Assembly: GCA_964484305.1 (NCBI GenBank)
Contig: CAZAEI010000001.1
Span: forward strand, 62,001-126,000
Direction of reading: 5' to 3'
Length of the DNA: 64,000 nucleotides
Source of the DNA: DAOVFN01 sp964484305
GTDB taxonomy: Archaea; Aenigmatarchaeota; Aenigmatarchaeia; QMZP01
In this document: in pieces, positions 56,086-64,000 of the stretch
Layout: each line of letters starts with the position of its first letter
Position numbering within the stretch: the stretch's first letter is position 1
Program-made: the position numbers and the translations under genes
Notes under the pieces: generated by a model
The model's input: only the letters and a program-made list of their open reading frames with translations
The model's database searches: none
Told to the model about the DNA's origin: nothing

Positions 56086-58470
56086 GTGGAAGTGAGGTGG
56101 TTCATCCTCCTTGTGGCGTGCTTGCTCATGGCCAGCACGGCCTCGGCCCAGGAAGCGGGAATAGAAGTCCTTCCGGGGGAGCTCTGGCTCGGGGAGGGTG
56201 TGGACGTGGCCTGCTGGTTCGAACAGGACCCTGGACCCGGTGTCTGGGCAGATATAACAGAGCCCATATCCCTGCAGCTCACCGGGTTCTATCAGGAGAA
56301 CGAACACTTCTCAAGGGCCTACACCCCGCCTGTAATCGGCCAGTATGCCATAAGGTGTACGAACGGGAGCCTGGAGTCCCCTGGGACGGGGTTCTCTGTC
56401 AGCGACCTCGAGACCGAGATTGCGGGATGCCCCGGGCAGGCGTTCACTGACCAGGGCATAAGGATAGAGGCAATCGCTGTCAGGAACGACGGGAGTGCTG
56501 TCCAGATTAACTCTAGCGTGGGTTTCTCTGTAACACTGGACGGTGTGGAACTGGAGCTGCCAGAGCCTCCCTACTACTTAAACAAGGATGGGTACTGGGT
56601 GATTGAGACCGGGGGCCTGGAGGGATTCAGCCCCGGGAGCTACAGCCTTGTCCTGTCGGCAGAGTACCAGGGAAGGGAGGCCTCGCACCAGACCCAGCTG
56701 GATGTCATGGAGCCCCTTGAGTTCTCTATAGAATCTGTCTCGCCTGACGGGGCCCATGGCGGGGAGAACATCACTGTCACCCTCAGGGCCGCGTATCACA
56801 ACTCCTCGGTCCTGGCAGCATCGAGCCTGTCAGCAGAGCTTGACGGGGATGCCCTTTCGATAGAGAGGACTGCCTCGGGCTTTACCTTTGTCTGCCCCGG
56901 CCTTGAGCCTGAGCCGCACACCCTCGAGGTGAGCCTTGGCTACATGGGTCTCTCAGCCTCGGACTCGAGGCCGCTCTACTACATGATTCAGGTGCGCGGG
57001 GAGATAAGGAACGCCGACAGCGGGGGCGTCCCTGCCAACCTGAGGTTCATCGGGGAGGGGTGGCAGAACAGCGTCAGGACCAATGTGAACGGGGCCTTCA
57101 CCACGAATGTCCCTGCAGGGAGCTATACCCTGGAGATGAGCTTCCCCTCAAGGATAATGGTAACTGTGGAGGGTCTGGAGGTTTACCAGGAGCTGAACAA
57201 CTTTGTGAGGTTTGACTCCTTCTCCTCAGGTGAGATAGACGGCATCATAGTGGCCGGGGTGTTCGCCCTGGAGTTCTCCCCTGATTTCGCCAGGATGGTG
57301 GTCAAGGCCGAATACGACGGCTCGGTTTTGAGCGATGAGTCAAGGATTATGGTCTACACGTGCGATGACTGGAACCTTGACTCGAGGTCCTGCTCGGGCG
57401 GGTGGGACGAGCTTGATTTCGAACTCGATGCCATGCAAAACGAGGTGGAATTCGATGTGGAGCACCTCTCGGGCTTCATCATAGGAAGGAGGGGCGAGCT
57501 CGAACTCGAGGCCTCGATTAACAGGAAGGATTACGCAACAGGACAGAGTATAGTCCTGAGCGGTGTGGTCAGGGACGAGAGCGACAGGCCCGTGCACGAT
57601 GCCAGGGTCAGCTACTCCATACCGGACGGGGCTGACGGCTATGTCAAAACCAATACCAATGGGGTATTCTCAGCCAGCTTCACCGCGCCCTCCCAGGGCG
57701 GCGAGCACACCCTCACCGTAAAGGCGGTCAAGGGACTGCGCAGGCAGGACAGCAAGGGCCTCGAATTCATGGTGCTCACCCTCAAGGACTTCGCTATAAT
57801 CCCTCCACTCAGGGTGGATGCGTCAGAGGGTTCAGCCGTCTCGCCCGAGGTCCTGGTCATAAACACCGGCCAGGACGAGCTCGAGAGCTTCAGGGTGCGC
57901 CTCTCGGGCATACCGGAGGGGTGGTACCAGGCCGAGCCGGGGGAGTGGGACAGCCTGCTCCCTGACGAGGAGAAGAGTGTCTCCCTGACTATAACCCCGG
58001 AATCGCCTGACCAGGAAATCTATACCATCGGCATAGAGGTCAGCTGCGACCAGGCTAGCAAGAGTGAGAGCTTTGTCATGTACGTGAGGCCCCTCAGGGA
58101 GGAGAAGGAGTCCGAGGCCATGGAGACCAATGCCAGCGGCACAGAGGCCTCCCCCTTTGACTCTGTCACGCTCTACCTTGTGGGTAATTATGAGGCCATT
58201 ATAAACAGCCTCTCCCTGCTCGCCTCTGCGGGGATACTCTTTCTGATAGCCAGGAGGTTAAGGATAAGGAGGCCTGCCAGCAGGGCCTGGCTCATGGCCC
58301 TCCTGGAGTCTGTGAAGGCAGAGGTCCTGGGGATTCCCGGCCGCTTCCCGGGAAGGGTAGTGAGGCCGCGCGTAAGAAAGGCAGGAGCCAAGAAGCGTGC
58401 ACGCCCTGCCCGGCCCCGGGCCGCCAGGGTCAGGAGAAGGGCAGAGAAGCACATAGAGGTCGAGCTCTAG
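56086..58470 (+). CDS. Large anchored surface protein with Ig-like and carboxypeptidase-regulatory-like domains and a basic cytoplasmic tail
   Basis: 794 residues from a GTG directly after the MinD stop (a second GTG at 56092 is possible). Signal peptide about 1-22 (WFILLVACLLMASTASA). Several beta domains follow. MIQVRGEIRNADSGGVPANL to VPAGSYTLEM (about 300-365) has the form of a carboxypeptidase regulatory-like/CnaB domain. SGVVRDESDRPVHDARVSYS to GEHTLTVKAVK (about 490-550) is Ig-like, and VLVINTGQDELESFRVRLSG (about 585-605) an NPCBM/CARDB-like domain. A membrane helix at about 707-722 is followed by a 70-residue cytoplasmic tail very rich in Arg and Lys (RVRKAGAKKRARPARPRAAR). That tail is much longer than in its neighbours and could bind an acidic coiled coil, nucleic acid or the ATPase next to it. 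Last gene of the operon. Confidence 0.8.
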   Translation: MEVRWFILLVACLLMASTASAQEAGIEVLPGELWLGEGVDVACWFEQDPGPGVWADITEPISLQLTGFYQENEHFSRAYTPPVIGQYAIRCTNGSLESPGTGFSVSDLETEIAGCPGQAFTDQGIRIEAIAVRNDGSAVQINSSVGFSVTLDGVELELPEPPYYLNKDGYWVIETGGLEGFSPGSYSLVLSAEYQGREASHQTQLDVMEPLEFSIESVSPDGAHGGENITVTLRAAYHNSSVLAASSLSAELDGDALSIERTASGFTFVCPGLEPEPHTLEVSLGYMGLSASDSRPLYYMIQVRGEIRNADSGGVPANLRFIGEGWQNSVRTNVNGAFTTNVPAGSYTLEMSFPSRIMVTVEGLEVYQELNNFVRFDSFSSGEIDGIIVAGVFALEFSPDFARMVVKAEYDGSVLSDESRIMVYTCDDWNLDSRSCSGGWDELDFELDAMQNEVEFDVEHLSGFIIGRRGELELEASINRKDYATGQSIVLSGVVRDESDRPVHDARVSYSIPDGADGYVKTNTNGVFSASFTAPSQGGEHTLTVKAVKGLRRQDSKGLEFMVLTLKDFAIIPPLRVDASEGSAVSPEVLVINTGQDELESFRVRLSGIPEGWYQAEPGEWDSLLPDEEKSVSLTITPESPDQEIYTIGIEVSCDQASKSESFVMYVRPLREEKESEAMETNASGTEASPFDSVTLYLVGNYEAIINSLSLLASAGILFLIARRLRIRRPASRAWLMALLESVKAEVLGIPGRFPGRVVRPRVRKAGAKKRARPARPRAARVRRRAEKHIEVEL

Positions 58471-58545
58471 GCACCGGAATTTGCTGAAATAATGCCTTGC
58501 AAGCATGGATTTTGGAAAGAATGAATATCGATATGCAACAATGAA

Positions 58546-59742
58546 CTAAAGGTCCCTTAATATATCCTCAGCGTTCACGGAATCCTTCAGATTCCCGCTC
58601 CTGAAAACAATTACCTTCTTGCAGGGAAGGTGCATGGTTGTTTTCATGAATCTGTTAATGTCCCTTAATTCGGCCCCTTTCCATTTGACCTCCCCGACAA
58701 CCTCAAGCTTGTTCCTTTTTGTTATTATGAAATCGAATTCCCTGTCTGGTGAGATGAAATATTCCTTTCTTCCGCCAATCCTCTCTGCAAACATGTCCGC
58801 AATGAAATTCTGAATCTCCAGATTTATCAGTTTCTCGAGCGTGGGTCTTATCTCTTCCAATGACGGTTCCCTGCTTCCTATGTTATATCTGCTGTCAAGA
58901 TAGTAAAAGATATTCATTATTGGCGACGATAGCCTGTAAAAATTGCTCCTTGAATTAAACAGCCTTATTGCCTCCAACAGTTCCATCTCCTCAAGGTTCT
59001 TGATATACTGCATAATATGGGTCACACTAGGGTCCGGGATGATTTTTCTGGAATAGAGTATGGATGCGATTTGCTTTGTATTCCAGACACCGGAACCCAC
59101 AAGGCTTAGTATTGCTTCGTACTTCCTGCCGAGTTCCCTTTCTTCCTCGCTGAAAATCTCCCCCATCAGGGATGATATTACGAATTTGGATTTTGTTACA
59201 ACATTATAGACAAACTCCAGTATGTTTTCTCCCCCAAAAAGCGGCACGAGCCACGGCTCTCTTAAAAAAGTTGCAAGCTCTATGGTCTGTGAGGGTCCGA
59301 GTTTCTCTCTCAATCCCTTGATAATGTCTCCAGGGGTGATGAAGCTGATCTTTTTTGGTGTCAAAAACCCGAGCAGGGCTGACTTTGGCTCAAAAAACCT
59401 CTTGACGATTCTCATGCTTGAGCCTGAGAGAATCAGGTTCCCCCTTGGGTGCAGAAGGGTGAATTCCTCAAGAAGGCCCTCTTCAAGCCTCTGGAATTCG
59501 TCTATCACAACGCTTTCGTTTCTGTTCAAGAGCTCTTTGACCCTCCTTGACATCTCCTCCAGGGTTATCTCTCTATCATCGAAAAAAACAGACAGGTTCC
59601 TCTTGACAAGAAAGTAATTCCTCAGCCTGCACAGGTTCCTCAGCAGGAATGTCTTGCCTGTCTTTCTCCTTCCATAGACCAGGAGCCAGGGCCCTTTGCC
59701 CCTTATATCCCTGGCCTCACTTCTCCTGATTATATAATCCAT
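58546..59742 (-). CDS. Archaeal AAA ATPase with C-terminal DUF234 nuclease-like domain
   Basis: 398 residues. Walker A is GRRKTGKT (24-31), Walker B VVIDEFQ (78-84), and sensor 1 ILSGSS follows at about 103-108. A winged-helix-like region (about 200-270) comes next, then a C-terminal domain with REFDFIITKRNKLEVVGEVKW (pieces EFDFI and EVKW), which has the Asp...Glu-x-Lys pattern of PD-(D/E)xK nuclease folds, as in the DUF234 part of this family. Such STAND/AAA-like ATPases are very common in archaea and often linked to mobile or defence genes; their function is mostly unknown. The ATG is preceded by the palindrome GTTATATAAC (59743-59752) and a TATA region at 59757-59770. It is convergent with the surface operon and has no clear tie to it. 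Confidence 0.85.
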   Translation of the reverse strand: MDYIIRRSEARDIRGKGPWLLVYGRRKTGKTFLLRNLCRLRNYFLVKRNLSVFFDDREITLEEMSRRVKELLNRNESVVIDEFQRLEEGLLEEFTLLHPRGNLILSGSSMRIVKRFFEPKSALLGFLTPKKISFITPGDIIKGLREKLGPSQTIELATFLREPWLVPLFGGENILEFVYNVVTKSKFVISSLMGEIFSEEERELGRKYEAILSLVGSGVWNTKQIASILYSRKIIPDPSVTHIMQYIKNLEEMELLEAIRLFNSRSNFYRLSSPIMNIFYYLDSRYNIGSREPSLEEIRPTLEKLINLEIQNFIADMFAERIGGRKEYFISPDREFDFIITKRNKLEVVGEVKWKGAELRDINRFMKTTMHLPCKKVIVFRSGNLKDSVNAEDILRDL

Positions 59743-59828
59743 GTTATATAACTGTAATTATATATATTTAAGCCTTTGGGCCAGAACAGACCTGTCAATA
59801 TAGCCGCTTCGGCCTGATTTTTTATGTT
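59743..59828 (-). promoter_or_regulatory. Promoter of the DUF234 ATPase with a palindrome at the start codon
   Basis: ATTATATATATTTA (59757-59770) gives a TATA element about 22 bases before the ATG. The exact palindrome GTTATATAAC (59743-59752) directly abuts the ATG; it could be an operator or may only reflect AT-rich composition. Confidence 0.45.
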
Positions 59829-60068
59829 CTAGGCCAGGACTAGGTAGTCCCATAACCTACCCTTCAGGACCCTTCCGCCCAGGCTGCTGAACTCATGGGT
59901 CTGGTTCTCTATCCTGTAGCCATAGTAGCTGCCTATAAGGGCCCCCATGGCTATTGCGATGGACTCTGCACCGAGGAATGGCATGGCAAGGGAGCTGGCC
60001 ATGAGGCTGAACGAGAGGCCCCTGATGTTCTCCAGGATTATACCGGGCCGGGAGAGTGCGCTGAACAT
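59829..60068 (-). CDS. Small predicted membrane protein
   Basis: 79 residues. Residues about 17-50 (GLSFSLMASSLAMPFLGAESIAIAMGALIGSYYG, quoted in part) are Gly/Ala-rich and hydrophobic, enough for one or two short membrane helices; the ends are polar. I recognise no family. Support for a real gene: ATTTAAATTT at 60091-60100 lies 27 bases before the ATG, the same leaderless spacing as at neighbouring genes, and no other frame on either strand covers this interval. It lies downstream of the KaiC-like gene on the same strand. Confidence 0.5.
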   Translation of the reverse strand: MFSALSRPGIILENIRGLSFSLMASSLAMPFLGAESIAIAMGALIGSYYGYRIENQTHEFSSLGGRVLKGRLWDYLVLA

Positions 60069-60149
60069 ACATAATTTACTACCTAAAGGTATTTAAATTT
60101 ATGGAAAATTGTTTTTATGAACAAGTCGGCAAATTTTTGATTGGGTAAA

Positions 60150-60818
60150 TCAGACTATATTTACGTTGCCCAGACGGATTCCCTTCTTATCGATTACAAG
60201 TTCCCTAGGAATCTTGGGTTCAAATGATGAGTAGCGGAGCTTGTGAATCGTGATGGTGCGCATGGGTCTCTCCTCAAGCTCAAGGAAGGAGAGCTGTATG
60301 ACACCGTCGCACTCAAAGGCCTCGTTGTTTTCGGAATCGATTTCATCCCCTTTGGTCTCGCAGAGTATCAGGGAGCATCCACCTTTCCTCAGATGCCTTA
60401 CGAGCTCTGAGAGGTTGAGGCGGTATGCCCGGGAGCTCTCGGCGAATATAAGGAGCTTGTTTACGTTGTCTATCACCAGCCTGTCTATCTTGGGGTAGGA
60501 GGCTATGATTTCTATGAACCTTTTAAGGGTTATATTTTCTCCCAGCTGCATGTGCTCTATGGCAAGATTTTTGCCCATGTGCTTTTCAATGTCACTGAGG
60601 GTATCTATCTCTTTGCAGGCCCTTATCAACTCTTCCCTTGACTCGCTGAGGGAGACATAGCAGCACCTCTCCTTCTTTCTTGCCCCAGCAAGAAGAAAAT
60701 TAAGGCTAATCAAGGTTTTTCCTGTGCCAGGGCCCCCAGAAACCAGGGTCGCTGTATTGCTTGGGAGGCCTCCCCCGAGCAGCTTGTCCAGTCCTTTTAG
60801 GCCTGTGGATATCTTCAT
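60150..60818 (-). CDS. KaiC/RecA-like ATPase, single domain
   Basis: 222 residues, one RecA-type domain, whereas cyanobacterial KaiC has two. STGLKGLDKLLGGGLP (4-19) is the classic KaiC-like opening, GGPGTGKT (28-35) Walker A, and DRLVIDNV (112-119, Asp117) Walker B; SESREEL (58-64) stands where the catalytic Glu pair of KaiC lies. Archaea carry many such single-domain proteins, some linked to signalling or motility (ArlH type), most without known role. The ATG overlaps the stop of the upstream 111-residue gene (ATGA, 60815-60818), so the two form a coupled pair. ArlH itself would sit in an archaellum operon, which is absent here. Confidence 0.88.
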   Translation of the reverse strand: MKISTGLKGLDKLLGGGLPSNTATLVSGGPGTGKTLISLNFLLAGARKKERCCYVSLSESREELIRACKEIDTLSDIEKHMGKNLAIEHMQLGENITLKRFIEIIASYPKIDRLVIDNVNKLLIFAESSRAYRLNLSELVRHLRKGGCSLILCETKGDEIDSENNEAFECDGVIQLSFLELEERPMRTITIHKLRYSSFEPKIPRELVIDKKGIRLGNVNIV

Positions 60819-61150
60819 TTAATATCCTCCTCAAACACAGGTATGCCTGTTCTGGATTCCTCCAGCTTCACGAGGAGAAAGATGTCTCCATTGTTTTTGA
60901 ATATCCTGGCAGGGACCTTTTTTTGAAGTATCTTCACTCCCCCCGCTTCTAGGAATTTTTTGGGGAGCATTATCCTGTTGCTGTTTCCAAGCCTCCCTGT
61001 GGTAAGGCGTTGGATCAGAATATCCGAGCTTGATGGAAGGAGTATAATGTTGCTTGTATTCTGCTTCAGAATTTCGTACTCCTCCTTGGATACCCTTAGG
61101 TTTATCAGTATCTCGCTGTTATCCATATTTATGTTACGAATATCGGCCAT
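60815..61150 (-). CDS. Small partner protein of the KaiC-like ATPase (possible AbrB-like fold)
   Basis: 111 residues. I do not recognise a family with certainty. The middle (GNSNRIMLPKKFLEAGGVK, then VPARIFKNNGDIFLLVKLEE) has the order of an AbrB/SpoVT-like swapped-hairpin domain: a short strand, R-I-x-L-P, a helix, then strands. The N-terminal 45 residues (ILINLRVSKEEYEILKQ) form a strand-helix lead. The ATG at 61150 is preceded by ATTTAAATAT (revcomp of 61171-61180) at leaderless spacing; an internal ATG at 61126 is less likely. It is coupled to the KaiC-like gene, so a DNA-binding sensor or an adaptor for the ATPase is reasonable, but this is inference. Confidence 0.6.
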   Translation of the reverse strand: MADIRNINMDNSEILINLRVSKEEYEILKQNTSNIILLPSSSDILIQRLTTGRLGNSNRIMLPKKFLEAGGVKILQKKVPARIFKNNGDIFLLVKLEESRTGIPVFEEDIK

Positions 61151-61345
61151 GGTTTATATTCTTGGTTAAAATATTTAAATGGCTGGCTTGCCTCCCTCTC
61201 ATTCTGAATCCGAGGGACTGTAAACCATAAGTACTGCTTTTGTAATGCATTATTGCCGTTTAGTAATACTGTTCTTTTTTATTTTTCTGGGATATGTTTA
61301 AATAAAAAAGTATAAAATATAAACAAGCTATTCAAATGTATAAAT
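61151..61345. promoter_or_regulatory. Divergent promoters for the KaiC pair and the UbiA pair
   Basis: 195 bases. Minus strand: ATTTAAATAT (61171-61180), 26 bases from the 61150 start. Plus strand: TATAAAATATA (61310-61320), about 31 bases from the 61346 start. The AT-rich stretch at 61270-61340 has no other clear structure. Confidence 0.55.
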
Positions 61346-62143
61346 ATGATTGGAAATTCCATGTTTTTTCTTAGGGAGCTTTGGAGGTTCATAAGGCTAG
61401 AGACATGTCTTTATATAACCGGGATGGCAGCCTCAGGGTTTCTACTTTTTAGCGGTATGGGACCAGGGCTGCTGCCACTGCTCGCGGCCACCTTTTTTCT
61501 GACGGCTGCCAGCTATTCATACAACCAGTTCACAGACGAGAAAGAGGATAGTATAAACAACAGGGGATTAAATCTATTTGTTAAGCACAGCAGAATAGGT
61601 ATTTTCGTCACATTGCTGTGTCTTTCGATAAGCCTTTATTCGGTCATGCTCATTCCCTCGGTCTTGCACATATATATAATCATAATGGTGCTTGCATTGT
61701 GCTATTCCGGTCTGCGGGTTAAAAGGATATTGATTCTGAAAAACCTCTTCACAGGCTCTGTTATTGCCCTGGCCTTCCTTTTTGGGGCAGGAGCGTCCCA
61801 TCCCATAACAAGCGGTGTTATGATGTATTATATCTTTATTACAACATGGGCCTTTGCAGGAAACCTTATAGGCGACCTGAGGGGTATGGAGGGGGACAGG
61901 ATTGTAAATCTCAGGACAATGCCCATTGCATTTGGCTATCAGGAATCGAGGTTGATGGTTTACCTTCTATATGCGTTTCTGATTGCCTTTATGGTAATCT
62001 TTAACATGGTGCCGCTCTTTTTCACGATACCATTCGCTGTGCTTACGCTTTTCTATGTGGCAAGAAACGACATGAAGACAAGCAGGTATATCTTCCTGTC
62101 CGCCTTTGCTGCACTTCCCCTCCTCATCCTTCTGGTGATGTGA
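61346..62143 (+). CDS. UbiA-family prenyltransferase
   Basis: 265 residues, about eight or nine membrane helices. The first catalytic motif is NQFTDEKED (Asn60, Asp64, Asp68), the N-x3-D-x3-D pattern that binds the prenyl diphosphate through magnesium. The second is GDLRGMEGDR (Asp177, Glu182, Asp184). YSGLRVKR (120-127) matches the loop that precedes transmembrane helix 5 in UbiA proteins. In archaea such enzymes include digeranylgeranylglyceryl phosphate synthase for membrane lipids, and other prenyl transfers; which one cannot be told by eye. A start at 61361 is also possible. The stop overlaps the radical-SAM gene by one base, so both are one operon under the TATA element at 61310. Confidence 0.9.
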   Translation: MIGNSMFFLRELWRFIRLETCLYITGMAASGFLLFSGMGPGLLPLLAATFFLTAASYSYNQFTDEKEDSINNRGLNLFVKHSRIGIFVTLLCLSISLYSVMLIPSVLHIYIIIMVLALCYSGLRVKRILILKNLFTGSVIALAFLFGAGASHPITSGVMMYYIFITTWAFAGNLIGDLRGMEGDRIVNLRTMPIAFGYQESRLMVYLLYAFLIAFMVIFNMVPLFFTIPFAVLTLFYVARNDMKTSRYIFLSAFAALPLLILLVM

Positions 62144-63204
62144 TGTGTGTAGTGACCTTTGACTGGGAGAGAAACGATGCAGAGGAGAAGCTCAGAACAT
62201 TTAACCAGAGGGAGAGGATAAGCTGGATTGTTCTTGAGGTGACAGACTACTGCAATTTCAACTGCAGGTGGTGCTTTGCAAATTCTGCCACCAACAGAAA
62301 CCCCAAGCACATGAGCCTGGGTGAACTGAAGCTTCTCATCAGTAGCCTGGCCGGGGAAGGTGTGAAGCAGATAACATTTTCAGGGGGAGAGCCCACCCTC
62401 TATCCACATATAAAGGAGGGCATAAGGCTTGCAAAGGAGCATTCGATGGTGGTTCATATGAATACCAACGGGTTTGTCCTTTCACGCTCGCTTGCGTCAG
62501 AACTGAGGAGGGCGGGCCTGTCACAAGTCCAGATAAACATAGACAGCATGAACCCCAAAGAGCATGACTTTATCAGGGGCAAGGAAGGCTCGCACGCCAG
62601 AGCCCTCAAGGCCCTGAAGAATGCCAGGGAGGCTGGAATTACATGCGTCTCCCAGACTGTTGTCACAAAGAAAAACGAGGGGCAGGTTGTTGATATCTTC
62701 AGTCTGGCCCGGAATATTGGTGTTCAGAGGTGCAGGGTCTGGGATATGACGCCATCGGATGGACGGGCCAAGGATAATTCAAGGCTTATGCCGTCTGATT
62801 ATATAGATGTGTTAAGAAGGCTTACGGAATATGCAGAATCCTCGGGCGCCACAAACATAGAAATAGGGGACCCCCTCTTCAAACCCCATATAAAGACCAG
62901 CATAAACACATCCGGGGGATTCTGCGTTGCCGCAGCAGGCCTCTATGCCACGGTTTCCAGAAGCGGCGAGGTATTCTTTTGCGCTACCTACAGGAAGCCC
63001 CTCTTTAACTTATTTGATGTAATTAGGGAAGGGGGTGAAATAAACAGCGTATATAAAAGTAAGCTGAAGGGGTTTCTAAACGGTTTCGGAGACAATGAGA
63101 AATGCAAGGGATGCAAATTCATTTCACATTGCAAAAGCGGCTGCTACACGAGAAGAGAGTTCGATGCAGAGAACTTGGATTATTTCTGCCACATAATCAG
63201 CTAG
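62143..63204 (+). CDS. Radical SAM protein with complete SPASM domain
   Basis: 353 residues from the ATG at 62143, which overlaps the UbiA stop (TGATG); a GTG at 62140 would add one residue. Numbering from that GTG: CNFNCRWC (Cys38, Cys42, Cys45) binds the radical-SAM iron-sulfur cluster, FSGGEP (80-85) contacts SAM, and Cys262, 281, 322, 325, 331, 335 and 350 follow the seven-Cys SPASM order (C-x18-C, CxxC-x5-C-x3-C, C), enough for two auxiliary clusters. SPASM enzymes modify peptides or proteins, and some other substrates. The coupling with UbiA suggests action on a prenylated or lipid-linked substrate. That is inference, and no small precursor-peptide gene is visible next to it. Confidence 0.88.
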   Translation: MCVVTFDWERNDAEEKLRTFNQRERISWIVLEVTDYCNFNCRWCFANSATNRNPKHMSLGELKLLISSLAGEGVKQITFSGGEPTLYPHIKEGIRLAKEHSMVVHMNTNGFVLSRSLASELRRAGLSQVQINIDSMNPKEHDFIRGKEGSHARALKALKNAREAGITCVSQTVVTKKNEGQVVDIFSLARNIGVQRCRVWDMTPSDGRAKDNSRLMPSDYIDVLRRLTEYAESSGATNIEIGDPLFKPHIKTSINTSGGFCVAAAGLYATVSRSGEVFFCATYRKPLFNLFDVIREGGEINSVYKSKLKGFLNGFGDNEKCKGCKFISHCKSGCYTRREFDAENLDYFCHIIS

Positions 63205-63205
63205 C

Positions 63206-64000
63206 TCATGCCTCATATATGGCCATGATATTCTTGCCTGTCCTTGAAACCCGGCTGAAACTGAATCCCTCATCGAGCAACCAGAGATAACCAAGTATTG
63301 TATTTATAAGGAATGTCCAGTCATCCTTGCCTGTCTGCAGACCATAAGGCGGGTCATTTATGTTCACTGTTACATTTTTCCTGTCTTTTACTTGCATGGT
63401 GAAGGTTCCCCAGCCCATTGATTGCAGCAGAACCTTTAGCAGCGAGAGGTTCCTCTCCAGATTTATCTTCTTCACTATGTCCCTGAAATATGAATAGGAT
63501 ATTTCTGCTATTCTTTCCGGCAGCATGTCCTTCTGGACGATTATGTGGAAACCCGTACTTTCAACAGGGACCAAAGGCCTGTTTCTGAAGTACAGCCTGT
63601 TCCTTTCCTTTATTATCAGGGTCTTTTTCTTCAGAACATCTTTAAGCGTGAATCCGGGAACCTCATCTATGTGGTTCAGCCTGTCATATTCCTCTTTGGT
63701 CTTGGACTCGATATCGAACGGTTCCCTGCCCAGCCTGAAGGTATATTTGGAGGGCCCCTTAGTTTGGGTGCTTCTGAGATGTTCAACGTGAAGCCTGAAG
63801 AGTGAGTTCAGTACTCCCATATAGAACCCTATCATTGCGTTATTCTTGCCTATCAGCCTTGTAACGCCCTCGTTCTTTGTGGTTATATAGAGCGTCTTGC
63901 CGCTCTTCTTGATGGAGAAATAATCCATCTGGCCAAAGCTAATCCATATCTTCTTTATTGCCAGGTTAAGCAAGAGTGTTGGTGGGATTTCTTTAAGGGA
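63206..64000 (-). CDS. Protein of unknown function, N-terminus beyond window edge
   Basis: The frame stays open to base 64000; codons from 63998 down to 63974 read SLKEIPPTL before the TTG at 63973, so the true start is likely outside. About 264 residues are visible. I recognise no family. The first part (KIWISFGQMDYFSIKKSG, then YITTKNEGVTRLIG) is an alpha/beta pattern; FYMGVLNSLFRLHVEHL looks like a helix that could pack in a ligand pocket, as in V4R-like sensor domains, but this match is weak. The rest is mixed alpha/beta with no catalytic motif. It is tail-to-tail with the radical-SAM gene, one base apart. Confidence 0.6.
   Translation of the reverse strand, partial: SLKEIPPTLLLNLAIKKIWISFGQMDYFSIKKSGKTLYITTKNEGVTRLIGKNNAMIGFYMGVLNSLFRLHVEHLRSTQTKGPSKYTFRLGREPFDIESKTKEEYDRLNHIDEVPGFTLKDVLKKKTLIIKERNRLYFRNRPLVPVESTGFHIIVQKDMLPERIAEISYSYFRDIVKKINLERNLSLLKVLLQSMGWGTFTMQVKDRKNVTVNINDPPYGLQTGKDDWTFLINTILGYLWLLDEGFSFSRVSRTGKNIMAIYEA

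Noticed and set aside
59811..59835. GGCCT/AGGCC inverted repeat around the end of the 79-residue gene
   Set aside because: Only five pairs with the T-run in the loop, not after the stem; not a convincing terminator.
60150..60818. ArlH (archaellum) identity for the KaiC-like ATPase
   Set aside because: No other archaellum gene is present, and the sequence is only generally KaiC-like.

Overview
This window looks like part of an archaeal chromosome, most likely from a small-genome (DPANN-like) lineage assembled from a metagenome. Evidence for an archaeon: AT-rich TATA-type promoters lying 22-31 bases before start codons (leaderless transcripts), a KaiC/RecA-like ATPase, a DUF234-type archaeal ATPase, a UbiA prenyltransferase, and large N-glycosylation-rich surface proteins built from DUF2341, concanavalin-like and Ig-like modules. 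The DPANN placement is inferred from protein style, not from a phylogenetic marker. A run of 100 N (44840-44939) is a scaffold gap.

Layout. 1-1352: the 3' end of a PfkB sugar kinase faces an ATP-grasp enzyme. 1605-42497: one operon with a small winged-helix regulator, a single 38.6 kb reading frame for a 12,863-residue surface protein, and two membrane-anchored accessory proteins; all three junctions overlap by 1-13 bases. 42501-48968: on the opposite strand, two long coiled-coil proteins sharing repeat modules, the second interrupted by the gap. 49274-50885: an unknown 218-residue protein and a MinD/ParA-type ATPase. 51002-52990: two tandem genes for secreted 307-residue proteins, identical over about 788 bp. 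53083-58470: a tightly overlapping five-gene operon of four secreted or membrane-anchored beta-rich proteins and a second MinD-type ATPase. 58546-63973: a DUF234 ATPase, a small membrane protein, a KaiC-like ATPase with a small partner, a UbiA/SPASM radical-SAM gene pair, and a hypothetical protein open at the window edge.

How the parts may work together (inference). From 1605 to 58470 the window is almost wholly devoted to the cell envelope: a giant glycosylated adhesin-like polypeptide, at least five proteins with membrane anchors and short basic cytoplasmic tails, two probable surface structural subunits, two cytoplasmic coiled-coil scaffolds, and two MinD-type ATPases with similar basic C-terminal ends. 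I suggest a surface-structure system in which the ATPases and coiled coils position or organise membrane-anchored components at one site on the cell. No step of this is shown by sequence alone, but the combination and the giant gene make it the most interesting content of the window.

Within the giant gene the repeats are clearly mosaic: distant copies share exactly identical tracts of 92-306 bp, a 440-residue block occurs near both ends, and one domain is nested inside another. This points to continuing internal recombination.
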